Virus record (IMG/VR): IMGVR_UViG_3300042560_000801 | Location: 1 to 42,847 of that record | Source: a virus | Length of the DNA stretch: 42,847 nt | Reading direction: 5' to 3' (one strand) | Shown here: piece after piece, positions 17,911 through 23,935 of the stretch | How the letters are laid out: each line of letters starts with the position of its first letter | Position numbering within the stretch: position 1 is the stretch's first letter | Translations under genes and position numbers: made by a program | The notes under the pieces: generated by a model | Told to the model about the DNA's origin: nothing | The model's database searches: none | Seen by the model: only the letters and a program-made list of their open reading frames with translations

Positions 17911-19329
17911 ATGTTTGACAAGCTAAAAGCACAGTGGGCGGCTATGCGGCCGCCAAAGCCAGAGCGTGCGCCAAAACCAGAGCGCCCCGCCGATCCGCCT
18001 GGCGTAATCCCCGAGAGCCTAGTGCGCAGCGCAGAAATCGCCTCTTGGTTGGCGTTTGTGGCCCTGGTCTATTTCCTTTGGCTCTATACCCTTGACATTG
18101 CCAAAGACCGCGCCGCCGCGTTGCAACTGGAGAACGTCGGTCCCTTTATGGGCTTAGGGCTTGATTTTTGGTTTCCGTACATTGTCGGTTTTGGCATTGT
18201 GGCGATTGGCATACCCTACGTCGCCAAGATTGCCATCCCTGTGTTTATGAGCCTGTCTTGGCGCGGGCAGGCTTGGCCAAAGGCGTGGGCGCTGGTGATC
18301 GCCCTGAGCGTGTCCAGCGTTATTATTGCAGGCACGTTCGCTGTGCAAGGCGACGCGCTGATCGAACGTGATCGCGGGTCTGCCGTGGCGGTGGAAGAGG
18401 TGCGCCAAGGGCGAGCGGCGTTGCAGGCGCGCATTCAAGCCCGCACGGATGACCTCAACAGGCTGACGGCCCCCGACGACGATACGCCGAATATGCAACA
18501 GATGGCCGCGCGCGCCGGCGAGGAAGCGTGGTCTGAGCGGGTTGCTACGGCCACGGCGCAGAACAGTTCGCAACGGCTGTCCATTGAGCGCGCTTTGTCG
18601 GATGCACGCGCAGCCGACCGCATCCGGGCGGACATCGAAACTTTACGTGTTGAACTGGCCACTGCGCCCACCGAAGCCGCTGTCAGCGCAACCGTCGAAA
18701 GCGCGAGCGGCAGTGTCATTAGCGGAATGCTTGCGTGGGTGGAAACCTATCGGGCAATCCTGCTTAGCCTCGTCATGGACATTGTTTGCCTGATGATGCC
18801 GTGGATTGCGCTGCGGTTGCGCCAGGCGCGCGAGGCTCAGTTGGCAGGCCACGAGCCGCCGACGGTGGAACCTGTTGGGGAGGCGATCACTGATGAGGGT
18901 CACATGATCCCCGACCTGCGCGGGCAAGAGCCGCTTGAGCCTGAGGTTGATGCTTACTTCGAGGATCTTTCGGCCAAACGATCGGAGGCTGCTCGCAAAG
19001 GCTGGAACAAGCGCAAGATGAAGGTGCAGACGCGCGAGGGCGGTGCGTTTGAAACAGCTGGCGTAGTTGAAGAACGGCTAACCGAAAGCCCGTCGGATGA
19101 GCGTGTGGTCAGGGAAGTTGCGCCTGTTGTGGTTGCGGCTGTGGCTGAGCCTGAACCCGTCACCAAGCCTGAGCCCGTCATTGAGCTTGAGCCTGCCATT
19201 GAGCCTGAACCCGCCATCGAGCTGACCGAAGAGGAAGAACTTTTGGCCCTCTACGGCGAAGACGCCGTGGCCCTGCCCGATGGCGAGGGCGTCATGGTGG
19301 GAGACGAAAAAAAAGCCCCCACGGCGTGA
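17911..19329 (+). CDS. Membrane protein, 3TM-coiled coil-TM architecture, EP-rich tail
   Basis: A 472-residue protein. Hydrophobic segments lie at about residues 43-61, 86-106, 125-145 and 282-302. Between the third and fourth is a charged helical region of about 100 residues (150-250). After the last segment comes a long soluble tail with a basic patch (RKGWNKRKMK) and repeated PEPV/EPAIE units. The N-terminus is also Pro/Lys-rich. The start has only a weak ribosome site. The convergent neighbour on the - strand has the same segment order and a similar third segment. Function unknown; a role in lysis control or superinfection exclusion is speculation. Confidence 0.75.
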   Translation: MFDKLKAQWAAMRPPKPERAPKPERPADPPGVIPESLVRSAEIASWLAFVALVYFLWLYTLDIAKDRAAALQLENVGPFMGLGLDFWFPYIVGFGIVAIGIPYVAKIAIPVFMSLSWRGQAWPKAWALVIALSVSSVIIAGTFAVQGDALIERDRGSAVAVEEVRQGRAALQARIQARTDDLNRLTAPDDDTPNMQQMAARAGEEAWSERVATATAQNSSQRLSIERALSDARAADRIRADIETLRVELATAPTEAAVSATVESASGSVISGMLAWVETYRAILLSLVMDIVCLMMPWIALRLRQAREAQLAGHEPPTVEPVGEAITDEGHMIPDLRGQEPLEPEVDAYFEDLSAKRSEAARKGWNKRKMKVQTREGGAFETAGVVEERLTESPSDERVVREVAPVVVAAVAEPEPVTKPEPVIELEPAIEPEPAIELTEEEELLALYGEDAVALPDGEGVMVGDEKKAPTA

Positions 19330-19342
19330 ACCGTGAGGGCTT
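19313..19342. terminator. Bidirectional intrinsic terminator between convergent genes
   Basis: Two 12-base arms (19313-19324 and 19331-19342) pair with one mismatch around the six-base loop CGTGAA. On the - strand the hairpin is followed by eight T residues (A run at 19307-19314 on the + strand, partly within the stem), the classic intrinsic form. On the + strand it is followed by a weaker CTTCTATTT tract. The left arm overlaps the stop of the 472-residue gene and the right side borders the stop of the - strand gene. Confidence 0.8.
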
Positions 19343-19345
19343 CTT

Positions 19346-20047
19346 CTATTTGACCTTGGCCCAGCGGCGTTGAGCCAACAGGCTTGCGGGACTGGACGCG
19401 GTTTGCGCCGGGGTTGGTTGGCGTTGCTGGCTGACGGCCCAGAGACCGGCTACCTTGAGCGCCTCGATCAACACCACAATCGCCTTAAGGACGATGGGCG
19501 GCGTCGCAGGCGGCGGGGCTTCGACCGTCGGAAGCGAGGCTAAGCGCTGATGCGCCGCCGCTCGCTGCGGCTCAAGACGGGCCAACTCGGCATTGCGGGT
19601 CTCTTGATAAGCCCGCAGCCGTGCCGCCGGGACATTGGCCGGGAGAACCGGGACCGCAGCGATCGCCGCTTCGATCCGATTCACCTCGGCCTGCGCCTCA
19701 ACCCGTGCCGCTTGCGCAGCCAGATAGGGCGCCGCCCGTTCCGTCTCGATCATGGTCAGCGCCCGGTGCCCAGAGTAGGCATTGAACAAACTGACCCCGA
19801 CGAGAAGAATTCCCGCAACCACCACACGAGCCCAAGCCTTGCGGCTGACGCTGTGTTCGATCGCGAGCGCTAGAGTGATGCCGAGAATCTCGGACGCCAA
19901 CACTAGCGTAACCAGGACCACCGCGACCAAACCCGCCGCGCTGGCCCACCAACCCCAGGCGTTGAGCAGCCCTGAAGCCGCTGCAATCGCCCAAATCGCA
20001 AACCCAGCAGCGATGACGCTAGCCGGGACAGAAGGTGCTTTCGACAT
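19346..20047 (-). CDS. Membrane protein with 3TM-coiled coil-TM architecture, repressor-controlled
   Basis: A 233-residue protein with hydrophobic segments at about residues 11-30, 35-62, 72-91 and 185-205. A charged Ala/Glu/Arg-rich helical region of about 75 residues (95-170) lies between the last two. AAGGAG sits seven bases before the ATG. It is the only gene of its transcript: a near-consensus promoter lies upstream and an intrinsic terminator follows. Its segment order and the KAWARVVVAG stretch resemble KAWALVIALS in the convergent 472-residue protein. Function unknown; single-gene control by a nearby DNA-binding protein suggests expression outside the main lytic programme. Confidence 0.75.
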   Translation of the reverse strand: MSKAPSVPASVIAAGFAIWAIAAASGLLNAWGWWASAAGLVAVVLVTLVLASEILGITLALAIEHSVSRKAWARVVVAGILLVGVSLFNAYSGHRALTMIETERAAPYLAAQAARVEAQAEVNRIEAAIAAVPVLPANVPAARLRAYQETRNAELARLEPQRAAAHQRLASLPTVEAPPPATPPIVLKAIVVLIEALKVAGLWAVSQQRQPTPAQTASSPASLLAQRRWAKVK

Positions 20048-20079
20048 GGATTGACTCCTTGCTTGCTGTCGATAGCAGT

Positions 20080-20108
20080 AATGTAGCAGCCATGTAGCCT
20101 CTTGTCAA
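20080..20108 (-). promoter_or_regulatory. Sigma-70-type promoter for the - strand membrane gene
   Basis: Reading the - strand, TTGACA (20108-20103) is followed by a 17-base spacer and TACATT (20085-20080), then by the AAGGAG ribosome site and the ATG at 20047. The -35 is consensus and the -10 matches four of six positions. The -10 lies within one ATGTAGC repeat copy. Confidence 0.7.
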
Positions 20109-20121
20109 GCGGTCATGTAGC
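20081..20121. promoter_or_regulatory. Phased ATGTAGC repeats, probable operator
   Basis: ATGTAGC occurs exactly at 20081-20087, 20092-20098 and 20115-20121, spacings of 11 and 23 bases, so the copies lie on about the same helix face. They cover the -10, the spacer and the region upstream of the -35 of the - strand promoter. Tandem short repeats like this are typical targets of ribbon-helix-helix repressors, and a candidate one starts 17 bases away. Binding is inferred. Confidence 0.6.
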
Positions 20122-20137
20122 TGATACCTGTTAAGCC

Positions 20138-20341
20138 ATGAGCAAGACCCCGAAAAAGCAAGTCACCCTTCGCATGGATGACGCAGAGATCGCGCTGTTA
20201 GAGCACTTGGGCCAAGTGCATGGCGGCAAAGGCGCAGCGATGATGGCAGGCCTTCGCATGCTGAGCGAAGAAGCCTATGATTTGCGCGCGGTATCCTCAC
20301 AGGAACTGCTTGCCGAACTGCAAAGGAGGCTCATCACATGA
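20138..20341 (+). CDS. Ribbon-helix-helix-like DNA-binding protein
   Basis: A 67-residue protein. KKQVTLRMDDAEIALLEHLG has the short beta strand followed by a helix expected of ribbon-helix-helix domains. The second half (GKGAAMMAGLRMLSEEAYDL) supplies the second helix, followed by a C-terminal helix. It sits directly beside the ATGTAGC repeats, divergent from the - strand membrane gene, and could repress that gene and itself. No strong ribosome site is seen before the ATG. It is translationally coupled to a 43-residue membrane peptide. The fold call is by pattern and moderately sure. Confidence 0.65.
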   Translation: MSKTPKKQVTLRMDDAEIALLEHLGQVHGGKGAAMMAGLRMLSEEAYDLRAVSSQELLAELQRRLIT

Positions 20342-20469
20342 ATGTGATTTGGATTGTCAAGCCGCACGATGAAGCAACGCATCGTGTATCCATGCCTGGA
20401 TGGCTGATCTATGTCGGCGTGTTTGCTGTGATCTTTGGCGTCAGCATCGGCGTGTGGGTGGCGAGTTAA
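20338..20469 (+). CDS. 43-residue single-pass membrane peptide
   Basis: The peptide starts at an ATGA overlap with the upstream DNA-binding gene and has a near-perfect AAAGGAGG ribosome site inside that gene. Residues 1-22 are polar; residues 23-41 are hydrophobic (WLIYVGVFAVIFGVSIGVWV). The strong ribosome site and tight coupling support a real gene. Function unknown; being encoded with the putative repressor of another membrane protein is notable. Confidence 0.65.
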   Translation: MNVIWIVKPHDEATHRVSMPGWLIYVGVFAVIFGVSIGVWVAS

Positions 20470-20572
20470 TGTTATGCGCATCTGAGGCAGTCGCCGGAAA
20501 CCCAAGGGGCGCAAGCTTCGATGCGCATGAAGCCAATCGTGTGGCGAGTGCGATAGTTAATGTTTGGGGCGC

Positions 20573-20647
20573 TTACGCCACCCCCATCAGTGCAAAGATC
20601 AGCGCGCCCAAAAGCAGCCCAGCGCAGAGGCCAAGAGCGGCGGTCAT
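20573..20647 (-). CDS. 24-residue hydrophobic peptide, last gene of the - strand operon
   Basis: ATG at 20647 overlaps the TGA of the preceding gene in an ATGA junction. AGGAG lies about eight bases upstream. The sequence MTAALGLCAGLLLGALIFAL continues with four residues to a TAA and forms one membrane helix with a GLLLGA motif. Very short, so supported only by the ribosome site, coupling and hydrophobicity. Confidence 0.45.
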   Translation of the reverse strand: MTAALGLCAGLLLGALIFALMGVA

Positions 20648-21072
20648 GGCTGCGGCTCCTGTGCTTTTGCAATTTCCGCTTGGATCAAAGCAGCAACGAG
20701 GGCGCGGGGTTCGTCGCCGGCTTCGCCAATGTACTTGATCGGATCAGGCCCCGGCGGGAACAGGCCGGCAAACGCGCGCGGCCCGTCGGCGCCTTTCAGG
20801 ATCATGCGGCCCCACCCCGGCCTCACGCGCTCGCACAGGCCCACGGCAGCATCGAAAGAAGACAGGAAGTGAGGCAATGGTTCCCATTCGCAGTCGTCCT
20901 GCCATTTAAAATGCCAAGCGTGTTGCGTTTTAGCGTCATCGTCGTACCAATTCCGATACCGAACGCAGCCGCCAATGTGCAGGGCGATCTCCGCATCCAT
21001 AGCTCTATCTTCTCCCTTCTCGCCTTCGACGCGGGCAAGGAGGGCTTCGAGGGTGGGGAGGTCAGCGGTCAT
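20644..21072 (-). CDS. Small phage protein, resembles the ABA-sandwich domain family
   Basis: A 142-residue protein from ATG at 21072, with AAGGAG seven bases upstream. The start (TLEALLARVEGEKGEDRAMD) and the later FLSSFDAAVGLCERV, then a C-terminal Ala-rich helix (EPRALVAALIQAEIAKAQ), match the general plan of small phage ABA-sandwich proteins of unknown function. An in-frame ATG at 21198, with AGGAG upstream and an ATGA overlap to the 23-residue ORF, would give a 184-residue form with an unusual Cys/Arg/Pro-rich extension. I prefer the shorter form. It lies near the end of the accessory operon. Confidence 0.65.
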   Translation of the reverse strand: MTADLPTLEALLARVEGEKGEDRAMDAEIALHIGGCVRYRNWYDDDAKTQHAWHFKWQDDCEWEPLPHFLSSFDAAVGLCERVRPGWGRMILKGADGPRAFAGLFPPGPDPIKYIGEAGDEPRALVAALIQAEIAKAQEPQP

Positions 21073-21194
21073 GGGTGGGCTCCTTAAAACGCAAACGCAC
21101 TCATCTCGCACGCACACGAGCCATGGCGAAACGCCGGGCGGGCGGGGCGTGTCGCGCAGCCACGAGCAGCGGGGCGCAGTCTCAGTCGGCCTGC

Positions 21195-21266
21195 TCATGG
21201 CGCGTCTCCTGGGGTGGGGGGCTCGGGAAGCGGCATCCAGTGGGTGGGAGCGAGCTCGGTCATCAT
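21195..21266 (-). CDS. 23-residue peptide carrying a DUF551-type HWMPLPEPP motif
   Basis: The ORF begins in an ATGA overlap with the stop of the 230-residue gene, with GGAG about eight bases upstream. Its sequence contains APTHWMPLPEPPTPGD. In phage DUF551 proteins the segment THWMPLPEPP is the conserved C-terminal motif of a larger domain. Here it stands alone. It could be a gene remnant or a real mini-peptide; coupling on both sides argues for translation. Confidence 0.4.
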   Translation of the reverse strand: MMTELAPTHWMPLPEPPTPGDAP

Positions 21267-21955
21267 GGCAACAACTCCATCTGCTCTGGTTGCAGCACCC
21301 ATCGCGCGGGGGTTTGCATGGCGTCCCAGCGGTCAGCCATGGCGCGAGGCGTGTTCTGGGGGCGGCTGTGGTTTTGCGCGATGTCGGTGCTATCGACTGA
21401 GGCGAAGGGCCAGCGCTTGCCGCTGAGCTGCATTCCCCGCAGCTTGTGGAGCGCCGGAGTTCGGCGATGGGTGCGGGCGACTGCGTTCCACATCGCGTCC
21501 ATGGCCCGGCAATAGGCATCGCCCAAAATCGGAAGGTCGGGCTCCGCCCAGCCGATGCAGACGCGCGGCCATTGGTCGATGAGGCGCAGAAGGCGGCTAA
21601 GCGGCTGGCTCATGTCCGCGTCGAGGTGAAACACCGGCGCGCCGCGCGTTCCGTGCGGCCAGTCGCGTATGAGGGCGTCTTGCTCCTGGCTGCCGGCGCC
21701 GATCTCGTCGGGGATCACGGCCCATGTCGTCGGATAATCCAGCCACCGATCCGCCCAGGCATAATACCCCGCCCAATCCAATTTCACGCCCCGCCGCCAT
21801 TTGCTGTACGCGCCGTTGTCGAGCATCACCGATTGACCGATCTCATGGCATCGCGCCACCTGCTCCGGCCGGAAGTGCGACACGCAAAAGTGTCGCCCCG
21901 AAAGCTCATAAAGCGCCGCAATCGGCGTGATCGGGGTGCCGTGATAGTGGATCAC
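21263..21955 (-). CDS. TIM-barrel-like protein, possible tRNA-guanine transglycosylase/DpdA relative
   Basis: A 230-residue protein starting at GTG in a GTGA overlap with the upstream gene. Residues 44-52 read MLDNGAYSK, like the LDSGAF motif of DpdA and related transglycosylase-like barrels, and PRVCIGWAEPD near residue 130 suits a barrel strand. Those families exchange a base in tRNA or DNA for a 7-deazaguanine. No 7-deazaguanine synthesis gene was found in the genome, so a substrate would have to come from the host. It is shorter than typical TGT enzymes. The assignment is tentative; many phages carry this protein as a hypothetical. Confidence 0.6.
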   Translation of the reverse strand: MIHYHGTPITPIAALYELSGRHFCVSHFRPEQVARCHEIGQSVMLDNGAYSKWRRGVKLDWAGYYAWADRWLDYPTTWAVIPDEIGAGSQEQDALIRDWPHGTRGAPVFHLDADMSQPLSRLLRLIDQWPRVCIGWAEPDLPILGDAYCRAMDAMWNAVARTHRRTPALHKLRGMQLSGKRWPFASVDSTDIAQNHSRPQNTPRAMADRWDAMQTPARWVLQPEQMELLP

Positions 21956-22179
21956 GCCTGCCCCGCGTGATAGTCGCTTACGGCCTCAAGAAACTCGTCC
22001 ACGGCCTCGCCATAGCCCGCCTCGCGCATCAGGCGGCACATCAGTTCGTCCGCCGCTTGGTGGAGGAAATGCCCGTCAAGATCGCGGACGAGGGCGCGCA
22101 TAGCCGTGGCGGCGGCGGCCGGGGAGAGACTGTCATCCGCGCGCAGGCTGCGCTTATCCTGTTCCGTTGTTCCGCTCAT
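21952..22179 (-). CDS. Small accessory protein, unknown
   Basis: A 75-residue protein from ATG at 22179, which overlaps the stop of the previous gene as ATGA. It is largely helical (AAATAMRALVRDLDGHFLHQ, then YGEAVDEFLEAVSDYH). No membrane segment, cysteine cluster or known motif is visible. A longer reading from 22221 adds an Arg/Pro-rich start that I reject, because it lies over the upstream gene. Confidence 0.6.
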   Translation of the reverse strand: MSGTTEQDKRSLRADDSLSPAAAATAMRALVRDLDGHFLHQAADELMCRLMREAGYGEAVDEFLEAVSDYHAGQA

Positions 22180-22400
22180 GGCTGCGGGTCCGTGGAGAGG
22201 GCGGCGCGGGCGGCTTCCCACAGGGCGCGCATTTGCATCACAGTGCCGGCGTAATGCATATGCGGCAGCGAGGCGGCGTCATTGTATTCGCGCTTAAGCA
22301 ACCTGAGGAGCGCATCGAAATCGCTTTCCTGCAAAAGATCGGCTGGCGCGCGAAGCGCCTCTACCAGCGCCCGCAGTTCGTCTGTCGTCAGGTCAGTCAT
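22176..22400 (-). CDS. Small helical accessory protein
   Basis: A 74-residue protein, MTDLTTDELRALVEALRAPA followed by a Leu-rich helix (LLRLLKREYNDA) and a C-terminal Ala-rich helix. AGGGGA precedes the ATG and the start overlaps the upstream stop as ATGA. It resembles the many short helical proteins of early phage operons; function unknown. Confidence 0.6.
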   Translation of the reverse strand: MTDLTTDELRALVEALRAPADLLQESDFDALLRLLKREYNDAASLPHMHYAGTVMQMRALWEAARAALSTDPQP

Positions 22401-22609
22401 TGGTCCCCTCGCGCTTTAAGTTGAGACGCGCCACGCAGGCGATACGGAAACTCCGCCAGCGGCCAATAGCCGGGGCACACGTCACCGCCCCACTGAGACG
22501 GACCCCAATCGTGGTACGCCTGATAATCGGCGGTCGGCTCAGCAAGAAATCGCCCGCACTCATATTTGCGCGGGCATTCCCCGCCTTGGCATAGGGCGAT
22601 GTCAGGCAT
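22397..22609 (-). CDS. Small Cys-rich protein
   Basis: A 70-residue protein from ATG at 22609 with GGAGG upstream. Residues 7, 12 and 18 are cysteines in CQGGECPRKYECGRF, with another Cys near the C-terminal third (DVCPGYWPL). The CP-R-x-x-C-x-R-F pattern recurs in small phage proteins and may bind zinc. It lies between a membrane peptide and a helical protein, coupled at both ends. Confidence 0.65.
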   Translation of the reverse strand: MPDIALCQGGECPRKYECGRFLAEPTADYQAYHDWGPSQWGGDVCPGYWPLAEFPYRLRGASQLKARGDQ

Positions 22610-22710
22610 TACAGCAGCCTCCAGAGCAACACCCACGGCGCCCAGGACAGTGCAATAAGCACTGCCCAAATCAGGGCGCGCAGGCGCATGGAGTAGGGGC
22701 GGTCAGTCAT
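22609..22710 (-). CDS. 33-residue membrane peptide
   Basis: ATG at 22710, stop TAA overlapping the next ATG as TAATG. After eleven polar residues the rest is one hydrophobic, Trp-rich helix (ALIWAVLIALSWAPWVLLWRLL). Its start lies in a 22-base segment that is repeated at the preceding gene junction. Small size lowers confidence, but coupling on both sides supports it. Confidence 0.55.
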   Translation of the reverse strand: MTDRPYSMRLRALIWAVLIALSWAPWVLLWRLL

Positions 22711-22724
22711 TCCCATCCCCCGCA
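22703..22724 (-). repeat. 22-bp junction repeat, copy 1
   Basis: Identical to 23007-23028. On the - strand it encodes the last codons of one gene (AGDGND and stop) and the ATGACTGA start of the next, so the whole stop-start junction is duplicated 304 bases apart. Confidence 0.9.
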
Positions 22725-23014
22725 AGGGTGGGATCCAAAACCAAACCATTTGACCACGCACGCCAAGCGGCAAAATCGTTGTGTTCACCGCACCAATCGT
22801 CGTCATTAGTTGACGGCCATTGCCCTAACGAAAATTCCAAAGAAGCGCGCGGCGCATAACGGCGGCATTTGCCTATAGAGCGACGATTGTCTGGAACACG
22901 GTTATCAGCTTGTGAGCGTTTAGACCTTGTTTTTAAACCTATTGTTGGGTCCCAATAACTGCAAGTTTTGCACACGCCAAAAGATGGCGTTTTGTTATTG
23001 CTTTGATCAGTCAT
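22703..23014 (-). CDS. Cys-rich putative zinc-binding protein
   Basis: A 103-residue protein from ATG at 23014. CKTCSYWDP near residues 15-23, then GKCRRYAPR and DDWCGEHNDF, form the C-x2-C...C-R-R-Y-x-P...W-x-G-E pattern of small phage proteins proposed to bind zinc. The C-terminal end AGDGND is the same as in the upstream gene because of the 22-bp junction repeat. DNA here appears less GC-rich than neighbours. Function unknown. Confidence 0.7.
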   Translation of the reverse strand: MTDQSNNKTPSFGVCKTCSYWDPTIGLKTRSKRSQADNRVPDNRRSIGKCRRYAPRASLEFSLGQWPSTNDDDWCGEHNDFAAWRAWSNGLVLDPTLAGDGND

Positions 23015-23028
23015 TCCCATCCCCCGCA
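23007..23028 (-). repeat. 22-bp junction repeat, copy 2
   Basis: Exact copy of 22703-22724, at the junction between the 105-residue and 103-residue genes. It again supplies the end of one coding region and the start of the next on the - strand. Confidence 0.9.
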
Positions 23029-23324
23029 TCCGCAGCTGCATTGGCCAAACGGCGCAGGCTGGTCACCAGCGCTTCAATGTCCACCAGCGTAGTTTCAATC
23101 TGGCGCGTGATCTCCACCGCGCTCTCTTCCAAGTAGTCACCGGCTCCAAACTCGGCGATGTCGCTAACGCTAAGCTGATTCAGCACTGCCGCTGCATGCA
23201 AGCGGCGCAGCTGCGTGATGCACGCCTCATACGCCTGCATGGCGCGAGTTGCTTGGCGCTCAACGTCCCAGCCTAAACCACGGCCTTCTTCGGCGATTAG
23301 CCGGTGCAAACCCTCAACGTCCAT
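23007..23324 (-). CDS. Helical accessory protein, unknown
   Basis: A 105-residue all-helical protein (RQATRAMQAYEACITQLRR, then EITRQIETTLVDIEALVTSL) with a coiled-coil look and no membrane segment. AGGGAAG precedes the ATG. It starts inside the 3' end of the 55-residue GTG gene. Function unknown. Confidence 0.6.
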   Translation of the reverse strand: MDVEGLHRLIAEEGRGLGWDVERQATRAMQAYEACITQLRRLHAAAVLNQLSVSDIAEFGAGDYLEESAVEITRQIETTLVDIEALVTSLRRLANAAADAGDGND

Positions 23325-23481
23325 TGTTCTTCCCTTTCACTTTTAACGTCTTTGGCGCAAGCGGCGCGCCGTTAATCGTGGCGCTGGTCAGCCCCTCAGG
23401 GCTTGGCGTCACCTTCACAACGTAACCCCGTTGCGCCCAATATTGAGCGATCACACGGGCTAGGCGTTCGTTCTTAGTCAC
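23314..23481 (-). CDS. 55-residue basic protein with GTG start
   Basis: The start GTG at 23481 has an AAGGAGG ribosome site about five bases upstream. The overlapping ATG two bases earlier is followed at once by a stop and cannot be used. The product begins MTKNERLARVIAQYWAQRGY and continues with a short beta-rich, basic C-terminal half (KTLKVKGKNNGR). It fills the gap between the nuclease gene and the 105-residue gene, overlapping the latter by eleven bases. Function unknown. Confidence 0.65.
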   Translation of the reverse strand: MTKNERLARVIAQYWAQRGYVVKVTPSPEGLTSATINGAPLAPKTLKVKGKNNGR

Positions 23482-23503
23482 ATGCACCTCCTTGGTTGTG
23501 AGG

Positions 23504-23935
23504 TCACCTTATCACCGATGATTGCAAAAGCAACCACTCTTGTAGCTTTTTTTGTGCATCGTCTAAGCCATGGCCAATAATGACCGTGTGGCCAACGCTG
23601 GCAAGGTAGGCGTGCCAATCGGCCTGCACTGCCGACACGACCCCGCCATCGGCGCGCTTCATCTCAATCCACAAGCACCAAGCGGGAACGAAAAGGTCAG
23701 GTACGCCAGCACTAACGCCTTCGACCTTGAGCCTAGCGCCCGTCGTGCGGCTGCGCGCCTCGCCATTGGGAATGGCAAAGATCCGCACTGGTTTGTGGGT
23801 CTGGCGAAACCAGCTGACAAACTCGCGTTGTTCAACGTGTTCAGAACGCGCGGCGACTTTGCGCCCATTGGCGATCGACAACGCGAAAGAAGCGGCTTTC
23901 TTGGCGGTATGTGATCGACGTCGGCGCGGGGGCAT
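23504..23935 (-). CDS. VRR-NUC domain nuclease
   Basis: A 143-residue protein. Residues 35-40 EQREFV, 77-80 GVPD, 91-93 EMK and 104-107 QADW form the PD-(D/E)XK-type motifs of VRR-NUC enzymes (Asp80, Glu91, Lys93, Gln104). Known members cut branched or flapped DNA. A basic N-terminal tail (PPRRRRSHTAKK) could bind DNA. The start overlaps the helicase gene by 95 bases, suggesting either tight coupling or a later start. The helicase-nuclease neighbourhood supports a role in replication or recombination. Confidence 0.8.
   Translation of the reverse strand: MPPRRRRSHTAKKAASFALSIANGRKVAARSEHVEQREFVSWFRQTHKPVRIFAIPNGEARSRTTGARLKVEGVSAGVPDLFVPAWCLWIEMKRADGGVVSAVQADWHAYLASVGHTVIIGHGLDDAQKKLQEWLLLQSSVIR

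Noticed and set aside
20470-20572. Cys-containing - strand ORF continuing from 20672 and an 18-residue ORF ending in CLRCA
   Set aside because: They overlap or are shorter than the better-supported 24-residue peptide and lack a ribosome site. Two ATGCGCAT palindromes (20474, 20521) are noted, but nothing links them to function.
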